NCBI GenBank assembly: GCA_951812285.1
Contig: OX638292.1
Span: forward strand, 2,069,001 to 2,133,000
Direction of reading: 5' to 3'
DNA length: 64,000 nucleotides
Origin: an uncultured Dehalococcoidia bacterium
Lineage (GTDB): Bacteria; Chloroflexota; Dehalococcoidia; Lucifugimonadales; UBA1127
Both the position numbers and the translations under genes were made by a program. Below, piece after piece: positions 1 to 8,498 of this stretch. The notes under the pieces were generated by a model. That model did no database searches, was not told where the DNA came from, and saw only the letters and a list, made by a program, of their open reading frames with translations. Position 1 is the first letter of the stretch. Every line of letters begins with the position of its first letter.

Positions 1-596
1 GCACCGTGAAGGACACCCGGCGCGCAGCAGTCCCTTTGAGTTTCGTTGCAGCAGCGGCCGGCGTGTGGATTGGGGTGCAAGGCAGCGACGACGCCCCGCC
101 GCTGGTTGACAGTGCCCGTGTCCTTCAACTGGTCGACGCGCCGCTGGTCGCTGGGGCAACGATCGCCTGGCCTCGGAGGAGGTGGACCCTTTCTGCATCC
201 ACGTGGCACGGGCCGACAACGACCATGTCGGGTTAGCTGCACAGGAAAGCTGGGGCACGCTGCCCGTCCATCGCAAGGACGCCCCGCGGTCGCTCCTCGA
301 CACCTTGGAGGGGGAGCGAGGGCTCTCGGCCCCGGCACAGGACGCCTCCCTAGCAGAGCTTCTCCGTGCCCTTTACGCGGGCGGACCCGGGCGGTTGGTC
401 GGCCCGGGGTCGAGTCGCCGACGGCGGGAGAGCCACCTATGATTACGAACGAGTCCAAGCGCCGAACCCTTCCGGTACGGCATGATTCGTCGATTTGCTT
501 GCCAACCTGGCCGACCCCCATCGCCGAACGAAACCCCGTTCGACCGCATGCAGCCCGGGAGGGATAGTCGGAAACACAGCAAGTTGCCGAGACCGG
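1..596. other. Unassigned 5' segment, no supported gene
   Basis: I cannot support a gene here. Short open frames exist on both strands, for example a plus-strand frame ending near 442, but none has a recognisable domain, a convincing ribosome binding site or a family resemblance. The segment adjoins the 3' end of a decayed kinase copy on the minus strand, so it may be recombined or degraded DNA. Confidence 0.4.
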
Positions 597-1822
597 TCAG
601 CTAGCCGGTGCCCCTTCTCGCCAGCAGCCTTCCTCCGTGCGGAAGGGGCCCCAGCCCAGCACGGCGGGGAAAGGGAAGTTGAGCCCGATGATGACCGAAA
701 CGACCGGCAACACCGCGTCCAGGAGGTCATGATCGGCCTGGTCCTCGTTAATGCGGAAGAACTGGCGGACCACCGCCGGGTCCAGCTCGGTGGAGGAACC
801 CAGCACCGTTGCGGCGGAGCCCTCAATGGACGTCAGTGGCGCCCGAAGCTCGTGGCTCACCAAGGCCAGGAATTCGGTTCGCATCCGCTCCAACTCTTCC
901 ATTGCAGCCATGTCCTGCAGGGTTATGACCACCGCTCGACTGCGCCCTCGTCGCTAAGGATGGGCGTTGCGTTGAGCAGCACAGAGACGCTCCTTCTGTC
1001 GGGCACGCTCAGCAAGATCTCCTCGGCCCGCAGTGGCTCTCCGGCCCTCGGCAGCTCGGCTATTGGGAACTCCGGCAAGAGGTCCTTCCGCACGCCAGAC
1101 TGCCGGAAGGTCACCACGTCCAGTAGGTATACCGGAGGTTGGACGGGGTCCCGCAGGAGTTCGACGATCCTTCGCGCCTCCCGGTTGAAGGACACGGGCG
1201 CTCCCGTCGTGGCGTCGAAGACCGCAACGCCCACGGGCGAGGTGTCGATCAACGTCTCCAGGTCGGCCCTGGCCCGCCGCTCCTCCCGGTGCCTGCGGGC
1301 GTTGGCGATGGCCATCGCCGCCTAGGACGCGAAGAGCACCAGCGTCTCCTCGTCCTCCCGCGTGAACTCCCGGTCGCCCGTCGCATGGGCCAGATAGATC
1401 GTCCCGACCCCCACACCCTGATGGCGGATGGGGGCGACCAGCAGGGACTTCACGGGCACCGAGGGCAGGAACCGGGGCATATCCAGTCCTCCCAGGTGGC
1501 TGTCGATGTCCGGGACCCGCAGGGGCTCCTCAAGCCCGCTGAGATACTCGAAGAATCCCCGTCCCTCCGGCATGTCCCACAGACCCTGGTGCTCCTCCCC
1601 GGTGAGACCGGAAACGATGAAGTCGGGTGTCTGCCCGGCTTCGCCGAGAACGGTTATCGCCCCGTAGCGTGAGGCCGTCAGCGCCCTGGCGCCGTCCACC
1701 ACCTCCTGGAGCACCGTGTCGAAGTCCAGGCTCTCGTTGATGCGGAGGCTGGCCCCGCTCAGGCGCGAGAGGCGCTCCCGCAGGACCTCGTTCTCTCGCA
1801 TCATGTCGTCCGGTGGCTTCAT
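597..1822 (-). pseudogene. Decayed GAF-PAS-HisKA sensor kinase (copy 1)
   Basis: This minus-strand sequence is homologous to the intact kinase-regulator at 25530-27914. It starts with ATG at 1822 behind a GAGGTGA ribosome binding site and encodes a GAF domain and a PAS domain. The first lesion is an in-frame TAG at 1322-1324, where the intact gene has a Gln codon (FASQAAM becomes FAS-stop-AAM). A frameshift follows around 925-935, between the PAS end (GAVE) and the segment starting VITLQDM. The HisKA box SHELRAPLTSI and the phosphoacceptor His remain, but homology ends after DQADH near 735. From there the frame runs into an unrelated hydrophobic tail, and the HATPase, receiver and wHTH domains are missing. 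It cannot make a working kinase, though the separate GAF fragment might still be translated. Confidence 0.85.
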
Positions 1823-1922
1823 CTCGTCACCTCGATGGGCGCCGGGGCGCCGGGCGCTCCCGCCGTCACGGGACGCAGAAATTTGGCGTCCGCAGGGGCA
1901 ATTGTGCCAATTTCCGCGCATT

Positions 1923-1987
1923 GTTACAAGCTGTTATCACAATTGTCTTTGATTGTCACACCTTCGTTACACCGGTTGTGATACTGT
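1923..1987 (+). promoter_or_regulatory. Four-half-site operator/promoter, copy 1
   Basis: Half-sites resembling GTYACA start at 1923 (GTTACA), 1933 (GTTATC), 1955 (GTCACA) and 1966 (GTTACA). The start-to-start steps are 10, 22 and 11 nt, and a -10-like sequence (GATACT or TACTGT) lies at 1980-1987. The same layout occurs at 7305, 27990 and 31178. Direct repeats with 10-11 nt periodicity are typical of OmpR/PhoB-type winged-helix regulators. The site lies between the kinase remnant (minus strand) and a leader ORF (plus strand). Confidence 0.65.
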
Positions 1988-2024
1988 TCCTACGGAGTGT
2001 GCCCGGAAAATGGGATGTATCTGC

Positions 2025-2180
2025 TTGGCTTTCGTACAGAGAAAACCTGAACAGGCAACAGCATCGACACCGGCGGCAGTCGAGGTGAAGCCTGCGCTCG
2101 AGACGACTCGCGCCGCCAAATCTCCCGCACGTAGGGTTCCTCCCGGGATGCGACGGTACGGCCAACGTCTGGGGCGGTAA
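2025..2180 (+). CDS. Short leader ORF (copy 1), 51 codons
   Basis: A TTG-initiated frame whose start, LAFVQRKPEQATAS, closely matches leader ORFs at 31281 (LALVQRQPELATAT) and 34432 (VTIEQRRPEQVSAA). The ribosome binding site is weak (GGGATG). It ends in TAA at 2178-2180, 40 nt before the membrane-protein gene. Unlike the other copies it has no poly-C tract and no SD-sequestering hairpin. Whether it is translated is unknown. Conservation of the first 14 codons at three loci is the only evidence that it matters. Confidence 0.4.
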   Translation: MAFVQRKPEQATASTPAAVEVKPALETTRAAKSPARRVPPGMRRYGQRLGR

Positions 2181-2220
2181 CGACCACGACGCGGCCCATC
2201 GTTCGTTAGGAGTTGAGCAA

Positions 2221-3183
2221 TTGCAAATCCAAGAACGGCTCATCGTTCCCGGCCTTGGCATCGTCATCCTGTTGGCCGCCTTCATACTTGGGGTCCCGCT
2301 AGTCTACAACCTCCTCCTGGGGCTTCTCGGACTGGCGGCAACAGGCACCTATTTCGCGCCTCACGCCGTGCAGGTGGAGACACGGATAGCTATAGCCGCT
2401 CTAGGCCTGGTCATCCTCCTTATCATCAGTTCCACGGCCTTCTGGCTGATTCTGTTGTCGTTCGGAGCCATTGCCGCCCTGCAGATTCCGCACCGCCAGA
2501 CGCTGCAACGCTCTCCCGCCACAATCGCATGGCTGAATGCGCTGTGGGAGCGCCGCTCAGGCGCGCCGGCCAGTGAGGCTACCGGTGGTGGGACCGGTGA
2601 AGAGGGTGGAGCCATAGGGGTGGCCACAGCCGGAGATGGCGAGAGCGCCCAGGCCCCGGCTCAGCCGCCGTTGGATGCCGACGCCCTCCCCGGATTCGTG
2701 CGAATGAACGTCGCCGGCGTCGGAAGCGCGATCCTCGGCGTGGTCACGCTGCTCAGCCTCTTCATGCCATGGGTCGTCTTCCTGGTGACCTACGATCAAG
2801 AGGTGTGGGGGGGCATGCAGGAGGAGTGGCAGAACATGAGTTATACCCTCCTGGCGGCAGCCGACACGCTGGAGATGGCCCAACCCCGCGTGTTCTTCGG
2901 CATCCTGCTCGTGTTGGCTCTGTTGAGCATCGCCTCAATCGTGCTGCCCCGCTTTGTGGTGGCAATCGTCGCCGTCGCAGGTTTCCTCGTCACTTCCTTC
3001 TCGTGGCTCTACTTCTTCGGGGAACAGCTATTCGCGAAACACTTCTTTGCAGACTTCGTCCCGCCCGGGGTCGGCGCATTGACGTTCCCCTTCCTTGGCG
3101 CGCTGCTGGCCAGCGTCTGCTTCACGGTCATATTCGCGCTCCAGCTCATCCCCGGCCTGAACAGGCGCCGCAGCAGGGGATGA
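2221..3183 (+). CDS. Multi-pass membrane protein, unknown function
   Basis: A 320-residue protein with two N-terminal hydrophobic helices (about residues 8-40 and 55-90), a polar Gly/Glu/Ala-rich cytoplasmic or linker stretch (about 105-155), and three or four more membrane segments to the end (about 165-190, 220-255, 285-310). I recognise no family. TTG at 2221 is chosen because AGGAG lies at 2208-2212 with an 8-nt spacer and no better start is in frame. It is the first structural gene downstream of operator copy 1 and its leader, so it is probably controlled by that promoter. It ends in a basic tail (NRRRSRG). Confidence 0.7.
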   Translation: MQIQERLIVPGLGIVILLAAFILGVPLVYNLLLGLLGLAATGTYFAPHAVQVETRIAIAALGLVILLIISSTAFWLILLSFGAIAALQIPHRQTLQRSPATIAWLNALWERRSGAPASEATGGGTGEEGGAIGVATAGDGESAQAPAQPPLDADALPGFVRMNVAGVGSAILGVVTLLSLFMPWVVFLVTYDQEVWGGMQEEWQNMSYTLLAAADTLEMAQPRVFFGILLVLALLSIASIVLPRFVVAIVAVAGFLVTSFSWLYFFGEQLFAKHFFADFVPPGVGALTFPFLGALLASVCFTVIFALQLIPGLNRRRSRG

Positions 3184-3249
3184 GGCACGTCACCGCACGG
3201 GTTGGCCTTGACGCCTGGCAGAGAAGACAGGGGCCAACGTACAGGTGTC

Positions 3250-3281
3250 TTTCGCAGGGGCTGATGGGAGCCCCTGCGAAA
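3250..3281 (+). terminator. Perfect 13-bp hairpin before first LRR gene
   Basis: TTTCGCAGGGGCT at 3250-3262 pairs perfectly with AGCCCCTGCGAAA at 3269-3281 around a 6-nt loop. There is no U-tract. It may terminate the membrane-protein transcript or act on the following LRR mRNA. The other LRR copies lack the hairpin and carry AAAGGAGAG at this point. Here that has become AAATGAGAG, so the ribosome binding site is weakened. Confidence 0.5.
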
Positions 3282-3292
3282 TGAGAGATAGA

Positions 3293-4066
3293 ATGATCAA
3301 AGGCTGGTCCGTCCACGTGAATCCACACAGCCTGCGGAGGCAAGCCCGGCAAGCAGCCCTGGCCCCCCTGTTGATAGCGCTTGTCGCGGCGTCCCTGGCG
3401 GCCTGTGGCGGTGACTCGCCGTCCGAGGGGCCAACGCGGTCCAGCCAAGCCCCCGGCATGACGCCCGCCAATACGCCGGCACCCGCGTCCACCGACGCGC
3501 CCAGCTTCATCCCCGCGCTTGACAGCGGGTCTCCGTCCGGGGACAGAGACGCTCTAGTCGCCCTCTACAATGCCACGAACGGCCCAAACTGGCGCGACAG
3601 CACAAACTGGCTGAGCGACGCGCCGCTGGATGAGTGGTACGGCGTCGCGACGAACGCCAACGGCCGAGTTACCCATCTGGAACTCTTCACCAATTGGCTG
3701 AGCGGGGAGATACCGCCGGAGCTGGGCAGCCTCTCCAACCTTGAATGGTTGTATCTCGGGGGCAACGAGTTGCGCGGGGAGATACCGCCGGGGCTGGGCA
3801 GCCTCTCCAGCCTCGGATATCTGCTCCTCAATGGCAACGAGTTGAGCGGTGAGATTCCGCTGGAACTGGGCAATCTCTCCAACCTTCGATATCTGGGCCT
3901 CGATGGCAACGAGTTGACCGGTGAGATACCGCCGGAACTCGCCAACCTCTCCAACCTTCGATATCTGGGCCTCTTCGGCAACGACTTGACCGGTGAGATA
4001 CCGCCCGAGCTGGGCAGCCTCTCCCTCGATTGGCTGCATCTCTCCAGCAACCAGTTGAGCGGGTGA
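3293..4066 (+). CDS. LRR lipoprotein, copy 1, truncated by nonsense codon
   Basis: A 257-residue surface lipoprotein. A lipoprotein signal peptide with lipobox LAAC is followed by a Ser/Thr/Pro-rich linker, an N-terminal cap (DREALVxLYNATxGxxW type) and about five 24-residue plant-type leucine-rich repeats (LSGEIPPELGSLSNL). The last repeat stops at NQLSG because the codon that is TGC in the sister copies is TGA here (4064-4066). Reading on in frame gives the normal C-terminal cap (IPSVLQG...DELGLPFCG) to a TGA at 4133-4135, so this is a single point mutation. The missing cap contains both conserved cysteines. ATG at 3293 is the start shared by the family; the ribosome binding site is poor. 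Confidence 0.85.
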   Translation: MIKGWSVHVNPHSLRRQARQAALAPLLIALVAASLAACGGDSPSEGPTRSSQAPGMTPANTPAPASTDAPSFIPALDSGSPSGDRDALVALYNATNGPNWRDSTNWLSDAPLDEWYGVATNANGRVTHLELFTNWLSGEIPPELGSLSNLEWLYLGGNELRGEIPPGLGSLSSLGYLLLNGNELSGEIPLELGNLSNLRYLGLDGNELTGEIPPELANLSNLRYLGLFGNDLTGEIPPELGSLSLDWLHLSSNQLSG

Positions 4067-4214
4067 ATACCCAGTGTATTGCAGGGCGTGCCCAACAACG
4101 ACCTCGACGAACTCGGCTTGCCCTTCTGCGGGTGACGCTGCGCCCACACGCCCTTGACTACACGGACGCAGGAGTTCTGGGGGTGTCTCAGTCGCCTGGG
4201 AAAGGAGAGGTAGA

Positions 4215-5222
4215 ATGATCAAGGGCTGGTCCGTCTACGTGAATCCACACGGCCTGCGGAGGCAAGCTCAGCGAGGGGCCCTGGCCCTCCTGCTGGCGGC
4301 GCTTGCCGCGGCGTCCCTGGCGGCCTGCGGCGGTGACCCGCCGACGGAGGGGCCAACGCAGTCCACCCAAGCCCCTGGCGTGACGCCCGGCAGCACGGCG
4401 ACATCTGGGGCTACCGACGCGCCCGCGTCTACGGCCACACCTACGCCTGTTTCCTTAACCGTCAGCAGGTCTCCGTCAGGGGACAGAGAAGCTCTGGTCA
4501 CCCTCTACAACGCAACGGGCGGCTCAGACTGGTACTTCCACACAAACTGGCTGAGCGACGCGCCGCTTGGGGAGTGGTCCGGCGTCACCACGGACGTCAA
4601 CGGCCGTGTTACAGAGCTGTGGCTCTCCAACAACCGATTGAAGGGGGAGATACCGCCGGAGATGGGCAGCCTCTCGAACCTTGAATGGCTGCGGCTCCAC
4701 GAGAACCAGCTGAGCGGGGAGATACCGCTGGAGATAGGAAACCTCTCCAACCTTCAAGGGCTGTGGCTCTACGAGAACCAGCTGAGCGGTGGGATACCGC
4801 CGGAGCTGGGCAGCCTCTCCAACCTTGAAAAGCTGTGGCTCCACGAGAACCAGCTGAGCGGTGGGATACCGCCGGAGCTGGGCAGCCTCTCCAATCTTGA
4901 ATGGCTGAACCTCGACGACAACCAGCTGAGCGGGGAGATACCTCCGGAGCTGGGCAGTCTATCCAACCTTGATTCGCTGTACCTCCGCCGCAACCGGCTG
5001 AGCGGGGAGATACCGCCGGAGATTGGCAATCTCTCCAATCTTGAATGGCTGTACCTCTCCGGCAACGACTTGAACGGTGAGATACCGCCGGAGCTGGGCA
5101 GCCTATCCACCCTTCACTATCTGCGCCTCTCCGGCAACCAGCTGAGCGGATGCATACCCAGGGGATTATATCGCGTGGCCGGCAACGACTTCGACGAACT
5201 CGGCCTGCCCTTCTGTGAATGA
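4215..5222 (+). CDS. LRR lipoprotein, copy 2, full length
   Basis: A 335-residue lipoprotein and the most complete member of the array. It has a signal peptide ending in LAAC (about residue 39), a low-complexity Ala/Thr/Pro linker to about residue 85, an N-terminal cap with the W-N-LSDAPL motif, then eight plant-type LRR units, and a C-terminal cap with two cysteines (SGCIP and LPFCE). A good ribosome binding site (AAAGGAGAG) precedes ATG 4215. The LRR consensus is the plant receptor-like type, known in bacteria from secreted and surface proteins that bind protein or glycan ligands. The ligand here is unknown. It lies in a tandem array with about 1-kb periodicity. Confidence 0.88.
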   Translation: MIKGWSVYVNPHGLRRQAQRGALALLLAALAAASLAACGGDPPTEGPTQSTQAPGVTPGSTATSGATDAPASTATPTPVSLTVSRSPSGDREALVTLYNATGGSDWYFHTNWLSDAPLGEWSGVTTDVNGRVTELWLSNNRLKGEIPPEMGSLSNLEWLRLHENQLSGEIPLEIGNLSNLQGLWLYENQLSGGIPPELGSLSNLEKLWLHENQLSGGIPPELGSLSNLEWLNLDDNQLSGEIPPELGSLSNLDSLYLRRNRLSGEIPPEIGNLSNLEWLYLSGNDLNGEIPPELGSLSTLHYLRLSGNQLSGCIPRGLYRVAGNDFDELGLPFCE

Positions 5223-5326
5223 CGCCGCGCCCACACGCCTCTTGCCATACCGACGCAGGAAATCAGGGGGGTGTCTCAGCCGCCCGCGAAAGGAGAGATA
5301 GAATAATCAAAGGCTGGTCCGTCTAC

Positions 5327-6166
5327 GTGAATCCACACGGCCTGCGGAGGAAAGCCCGGCAAGCAGCCCTGGCGCTTCTGCTGATAGCGCTTGCCGCGGC
5401 GTCACTGGCGGCCTGCGGCGGTGACTCGCCGACGGAGGGGCCAACGCAGCCCACTCGAGCTCCCGGCAATACGCCCGCCAGCACAGCGACATCTGGGGCT
5501 ACCGACGCGCCCGCGTCTATGGACATACCTACGCCTGTTTCCTTAACCGTCAGCGGATCGCCGTCCGGGGACAGAGAAGTTCTAGTCGCCCTCTACAACG
5601 CCACGGACGGCCCAAACTGGAGAAGCGACAAAAACTGGCTGAGCGACGCGCCGCTGGAAGAATGGTTCGGCGTCGCGACGAACGCCAACGGCCGAGTTAC
5701 CAGTCTGGAACTCGACCTTAACTGGTTGAGTGGCGAGATACCCAAGGAGCTGGGAAGCCTGTCCAATCTTCGAACGCTGGACCTCGCCAAGAATGTGTTG
5801 AGCGGTGAGATACCACCGGAGATAGGGAACCTGTCCAGCCTTCAGAATCTGTACCTCTTCGACAACCAACTGAGCGGCGAGATACTCAAGGAACTGGGCG
5901 GCATATCCAGCCTTAATAGGCTATATCTCCACACCAACCAGTTGAGCGGTGAGATACCGCCGGAGCTGGGCAGCCTCTCCGGACTGGAAGAATTGTACCT
6001 GCACTCCAACCAGTTGAGCGGTGAGATACCCAAAGAGTTGGAAAGCCTGGATGCCAGCCTTTACACGCTGACCCTCCGCTCCAACCAGCTGAGCGGATGC
6101 ATACCCACTGTATTACAGAGCGAACTCATCGACTTCGACCAATTGGAGCTGCCCCTCTGCGGATGA
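5327..6166 (+). CDS. LRR lipoprotein, copy 3, start codon mutated to ATA
   Basis: A lipoprotein with the same plan: LAAC lipobox, linker, N-cap, about five LRR units and a C-cap with two cysteines (SGCIP and LPLCG). At 5303-5305 the family ATG has become ATA, behind an intact AAAGGAGAG ribosome binding site. The next usable in-frame start is GTG at 5327, giving a signal peptide beginning MNPHGLRRKARQAALALLL, which is still basic then hydrophobic and should export. ATA initiation is possible but weak, so expression is probably reduced. An upstream in-frame ATG at 5219 lies in the previous gene's tail and has no ribosome binding site. Confidence 0.75.
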   Translation: MNPHGLRRKARQAALALLLIALAAASLAACGGDSPTEGPTQPTRAPGNTPASTATSGATDAPASMDIPTPVSLTVSGSPSGDREVLVALYNATDGPNWRSDKNWLSDAPLEEWFGVATNANGRVTSLELDLNWLSGEIPKELGSLSNLRTLDLAKNVLSGEIPPEIGNLSSLQNLYLFDNQLSGEILKELGGISSLNRLYLHTNQLSGEIPPELGSLSGLEELYLHSNQLSGEIPKELESLDASLYTLTLRSNQLSGCIPTVLQSELIDFDQLELPLCG

Positions 6167-6307
6167 CGCTGCGCCCGCATAGCTGACTCCGGTTGGCCGG
6201 GACGCTTCGCTCCAGGTTGAGGCGTCGTTGGAGCGCCCATACGCCCATTGCTATACGGACGCAGGAGTTCAGGGGGTGTCTCAGCCGCCTAGGAAGGGAG
6301 AGATAGA

Positions 6308-6514
6308 ATGATCAAAGGTTGGTCCGTCTACGTGAATCCACGCGGCCTGCGGAGGAAAGCCCGGCAAGCAGCCCTGACCCGCCTGCTGATAGCGCTTGCC
6401 GCGGCGTCCCTGGCGGCCTGTGGCGGTGACTCGCCGTCCGAGGGGCCAACGCAGTCCACCCAAGCCCTCGGCATGATGCCCGCCAATACGCCGGAAGGTC
6501 ACCACGTCCAGTAG
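6308..6514 (+). pseudogene. LRR lipoprotein, copy 4, N-terminal remnant
   Basis: ATG 6308 follows a GGGAGAG ribosome binding site and encodes the family signal peptide with LAAC lipobox and the first part of the linker. At about 6493 the sequence switches to the antisense of a GAF-PAS kinase fragment, and the frame ends after 68 codons (EGHHVQ-stop). The switch falls in GCCGG, which both parents share at this point. A lipidated peptide of about 40 residues could still be exported, but all LRR units are gone. Confidence 0.88.
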
Positions 6515-7183
6515 GTATGCCGGAGATTGGACGGGGTCCCGCAGGATTTCGACGATCCTTCGCGCCTCCCGGTTGAAGGACACGGGCGCTCCTGTCACGA
6601 CGTCGAAGACCACAACGCCAACGGGAGAGGTGTCTAATAGCGTCTTCAGATCGACCCTGGCGCGCCGCTCACCTCGGTGCCTACGAGCATTGGCGATGGC
6701 CATCCCGGCCCGGGAAGCAAAGAGCAGCAGCGTCTCTTCATCCCCTCGCGTGAATTCCCGATCTTCCCGCCCTCGGCCCAGGAATATGGTGGCAACTCCG
6801 ACTCCCTGGTGGCGGATCGGGGCCACCAGCAGGGAGGTTACCGATACCGACGGCTGGAATCCGGACATGTTCAACGCTCTCATGTGACTGTCTATGTCTG
6901 AAACTCGCAGGGGTCCCCCGAGCCCGCTGCGATGCTCGGAGAATCCCTGCTCTTCGGGCATGTCCCACAATCCCTGGCGCTCCTCCCCGGTCAGACCGGA
7001 GACGATGAAGTCAGGCGCCTGCCTGGCTTCCCCCAAGACGGCAATCGCCCCGTAGGGTGAGGCCGTCAGCGCCCCGGCGCTGTCCACGACTTCCTGCAGC
7101 ACCGTGTCAAAGTCGAGGTGGGCGGTGATGCGCAGGCCTGCTTCGCTCTGGGGTGAGAGGGGCACCCGCTGCTTGGCAATCTC
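6493..7183 (-). pseudogene. GAF-PAS kinase fragment (copy 3)
   Basis: This minus-strand fragment is homologous to residues about 10-245 of the intact kinase (25530-27914): a complete GAF domain and the beginning of PAS, up to DVVTFRR. At the 5' end the coiled linker is preceded by an in-frame TAG (7184-7186) and there is no good start codon. At the 3' end the frame runs into the antisense of the LRR lipoprotein signal region, giving an open but chimeric tail to 6281. HisKA, HATPase and receiver domains are absent. It shares the PAS sequence AYLLDVVTF-type with copy 1 more closely than with the intact gene. Confidence 0.85.
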
Positions 7184-7304
7184 CTAAAGTGGCACGTCTG
7201 GTCGATCCAACGGTCACCCCAGCTGCTATGCCCTATTCCGTGGCCCCGTGCCGGGAAACGCGGCGCTCCGGGTCGGTGGGCACGTGTGGCAGTCCCGGAT
7301 TGGG

Positions 7305-7368
7305 TTTACAAGATGTTATGGGAAATTGCCTGAAAAGTCACAGAAAAGTTACATCTGTATGGTAGCAT
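7305..7368 (+). promoter_or_regulatory. Four-half-site operator/promoter, copy 2
   Basis: Half-sites start at 7305 (TTTACA), 7315 (GTTATG), 7337 (GTCACA) and 7348 (GTTACA), the same 10/22/11 spacing as the other copies. A -10-like TAGCAT lies at 7363-7368. The site points toward the methyltransferase pair and lies between it and kinase remnant copy 3. No leader ORF of the poly-C type follows. Confidence 0.65.
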
Positions 7369-7370
7369 GG

Positions 7371-7566
7371 CGCGGTGCGCGGGTGCTCAGGCGAGGTCAG
7401 CTCGCGGTGGCGCACGTCGAGCGGCGGCGCCTGAGGGGCTCTATCCCGCGTAGCCGATCAGCTGCACGAACGTTTCCGCGTCTGGCAGACCGCCATTGGT
7501 TGGGGCATTCACCTTGGCCAATGGCTCGAGGGTTCCGTTCTTGGACTTCGAGAGAAGAAAGGATCC
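7371..7566 (+). other. 5' untranslated region of the methyltransferase pair
   Basis: About 195 nt between the -10-like hexamer at 7363 and the first methyltransferase start. I see no conserved ORF, leader peptide or terminator in it. It ends in GAAAGGA, the ribosome binding site for ATG 7567. Confidence 0.4.
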
Positions 7567-8394
7567 ATGACAAACGACGAACGGGGAACCCCCGACTATA
7601 CCATGGGATTCAGCCCAGCGATGCTCGAATACCTCCAGAGGCACACGCTGGAGGCCAATGCGGCCTATTTGGTTCCGTATTTGAAACGCGGAATGCGTGT
7701 GCTGGACTTCGGCTGCGGCCCCGGCACCATATCGGTGGGGCTGGCTAAAGCCGTAGCTCCAAGCGAACTGCACGGGGTGGACATGGAGGAGTCCCAGGTG
7801 GAGCGGGCGCGGGCTGTAGCCCGGGCCGGTGGGCTGGACAACGCTATCTTCCACGTTGCCAATGCCACAGCTATGCCCTTCGCGGACGATTGCTTCGACA
7901 TCGCCCACGCTTACAACGTCCTGATGCACGTTCCCAACACCGCCGCCGTGCTGACGGAAGTGAAGCGGGTCCTGAAGCCCGGCGGCATCATTGGGTGCCG
8001 GGAGATCATCTGCGATTCGTGCTTTACCCACCCCGACTTTGACTATTTGCAGCGAGGCTGGGAAGTTTTCAGGGACCTCGTGGCTGCCGACGACGGGCAC
8101 CCTCAAATTGGCAAAACCTTGAAAACGCATCTTCTTGAGGCCGGGTTTGCCGACGTCGAGGTAAGTACCTCCTTCAACAGCTATAGCTCCCCGGGGGACC
8201 TGGACTACTTCTACGCCATGGTCAAGAACTGGTTCCTGTCTCCCGATGTCGAGGAAGCGGCCATAAAGTACGGGGCCGCCACCCAGGGACTCTTCGCCAA
8301 CATACGGGAAGCCCACGAACAGTGGAGGGCCCATCCGGGAGCGCTGGTGGGCATAGCCTACGGGGAAGCAGTTGCCTATAAGGCGTTGGCCTGA
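7567..8394 (+). CDS. Class I SAM-dependent methyltransferase (first of pair)
   Basis: A 275-residue UbiE/Methyltransf_11-type enzyme. Motif I is VLDFGCGPGT (about residues 45-54), the acidic end of strand 2 is HGVDMEESQVE, and the region around IAHAYNVLMHV is motif IV. The cap toward the C-terminus (about 190-260) is specific to this pair and may bind substrate. The substrate is unknown. ATG 7567 has GAAAGGA upstream. A second copy of equal length follows after 104 nt, so the two probably arose by tandem duplication and share the transcript from the operator at 7305. Confidence 0.88.
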   Translation: MTNDERGTPDYTMGFSPAMLEYLQRHTLEANAAYLVPYLKRGMRVLDFGCGPGTISVGLAKAVAPSELHGVDMEESQVERARAVARAGGLDNAIFHVANATAMPFADDCFDIAHAYNVLMHVPNTAAVLTEVKRVLKPGGIIGCREIICDSCFTHPDFDYLQRGWEVFRDLVAADDGHPQIGKTLKTHLLEAGFADVEVSTSFNSYSSPGDLDYFYAMVKNWFLSPDVEEAAIKYGAATQGLFANIREAHEQWRAHPGALVGIAYGEAVAYKALA

Positions 8395-8498
8395 TCACCG
8401 GCGCACAACTTCGCTTGAAAGCAGGACACGATTGCCTTCTCCCTGGCGTGTCCCGATGGTTCAAACCGTCTTTGCAGTATGGCAGGAGGTAATGGAGG

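Noticed and set aside
443..826. Open frame on the minus strand at the window start
   Set aside because: It is an alternative frame of the decayed kinase 3' end with Arg/Ser-rich low-complexity translation and no ribosome binding site.
3554..5110. Long minus-strand frames across the LRR genes
   Set aside because: They are antisense shadows of the repetitive LRR sequence; translations repeat with the LRR period and have no family features.
7441..8334. 297-codon minus-strand frame over the first methyltransferase
   Set aside because: It is antisense to a gene with clear methyltransferase motifs, and its own translation shows none.
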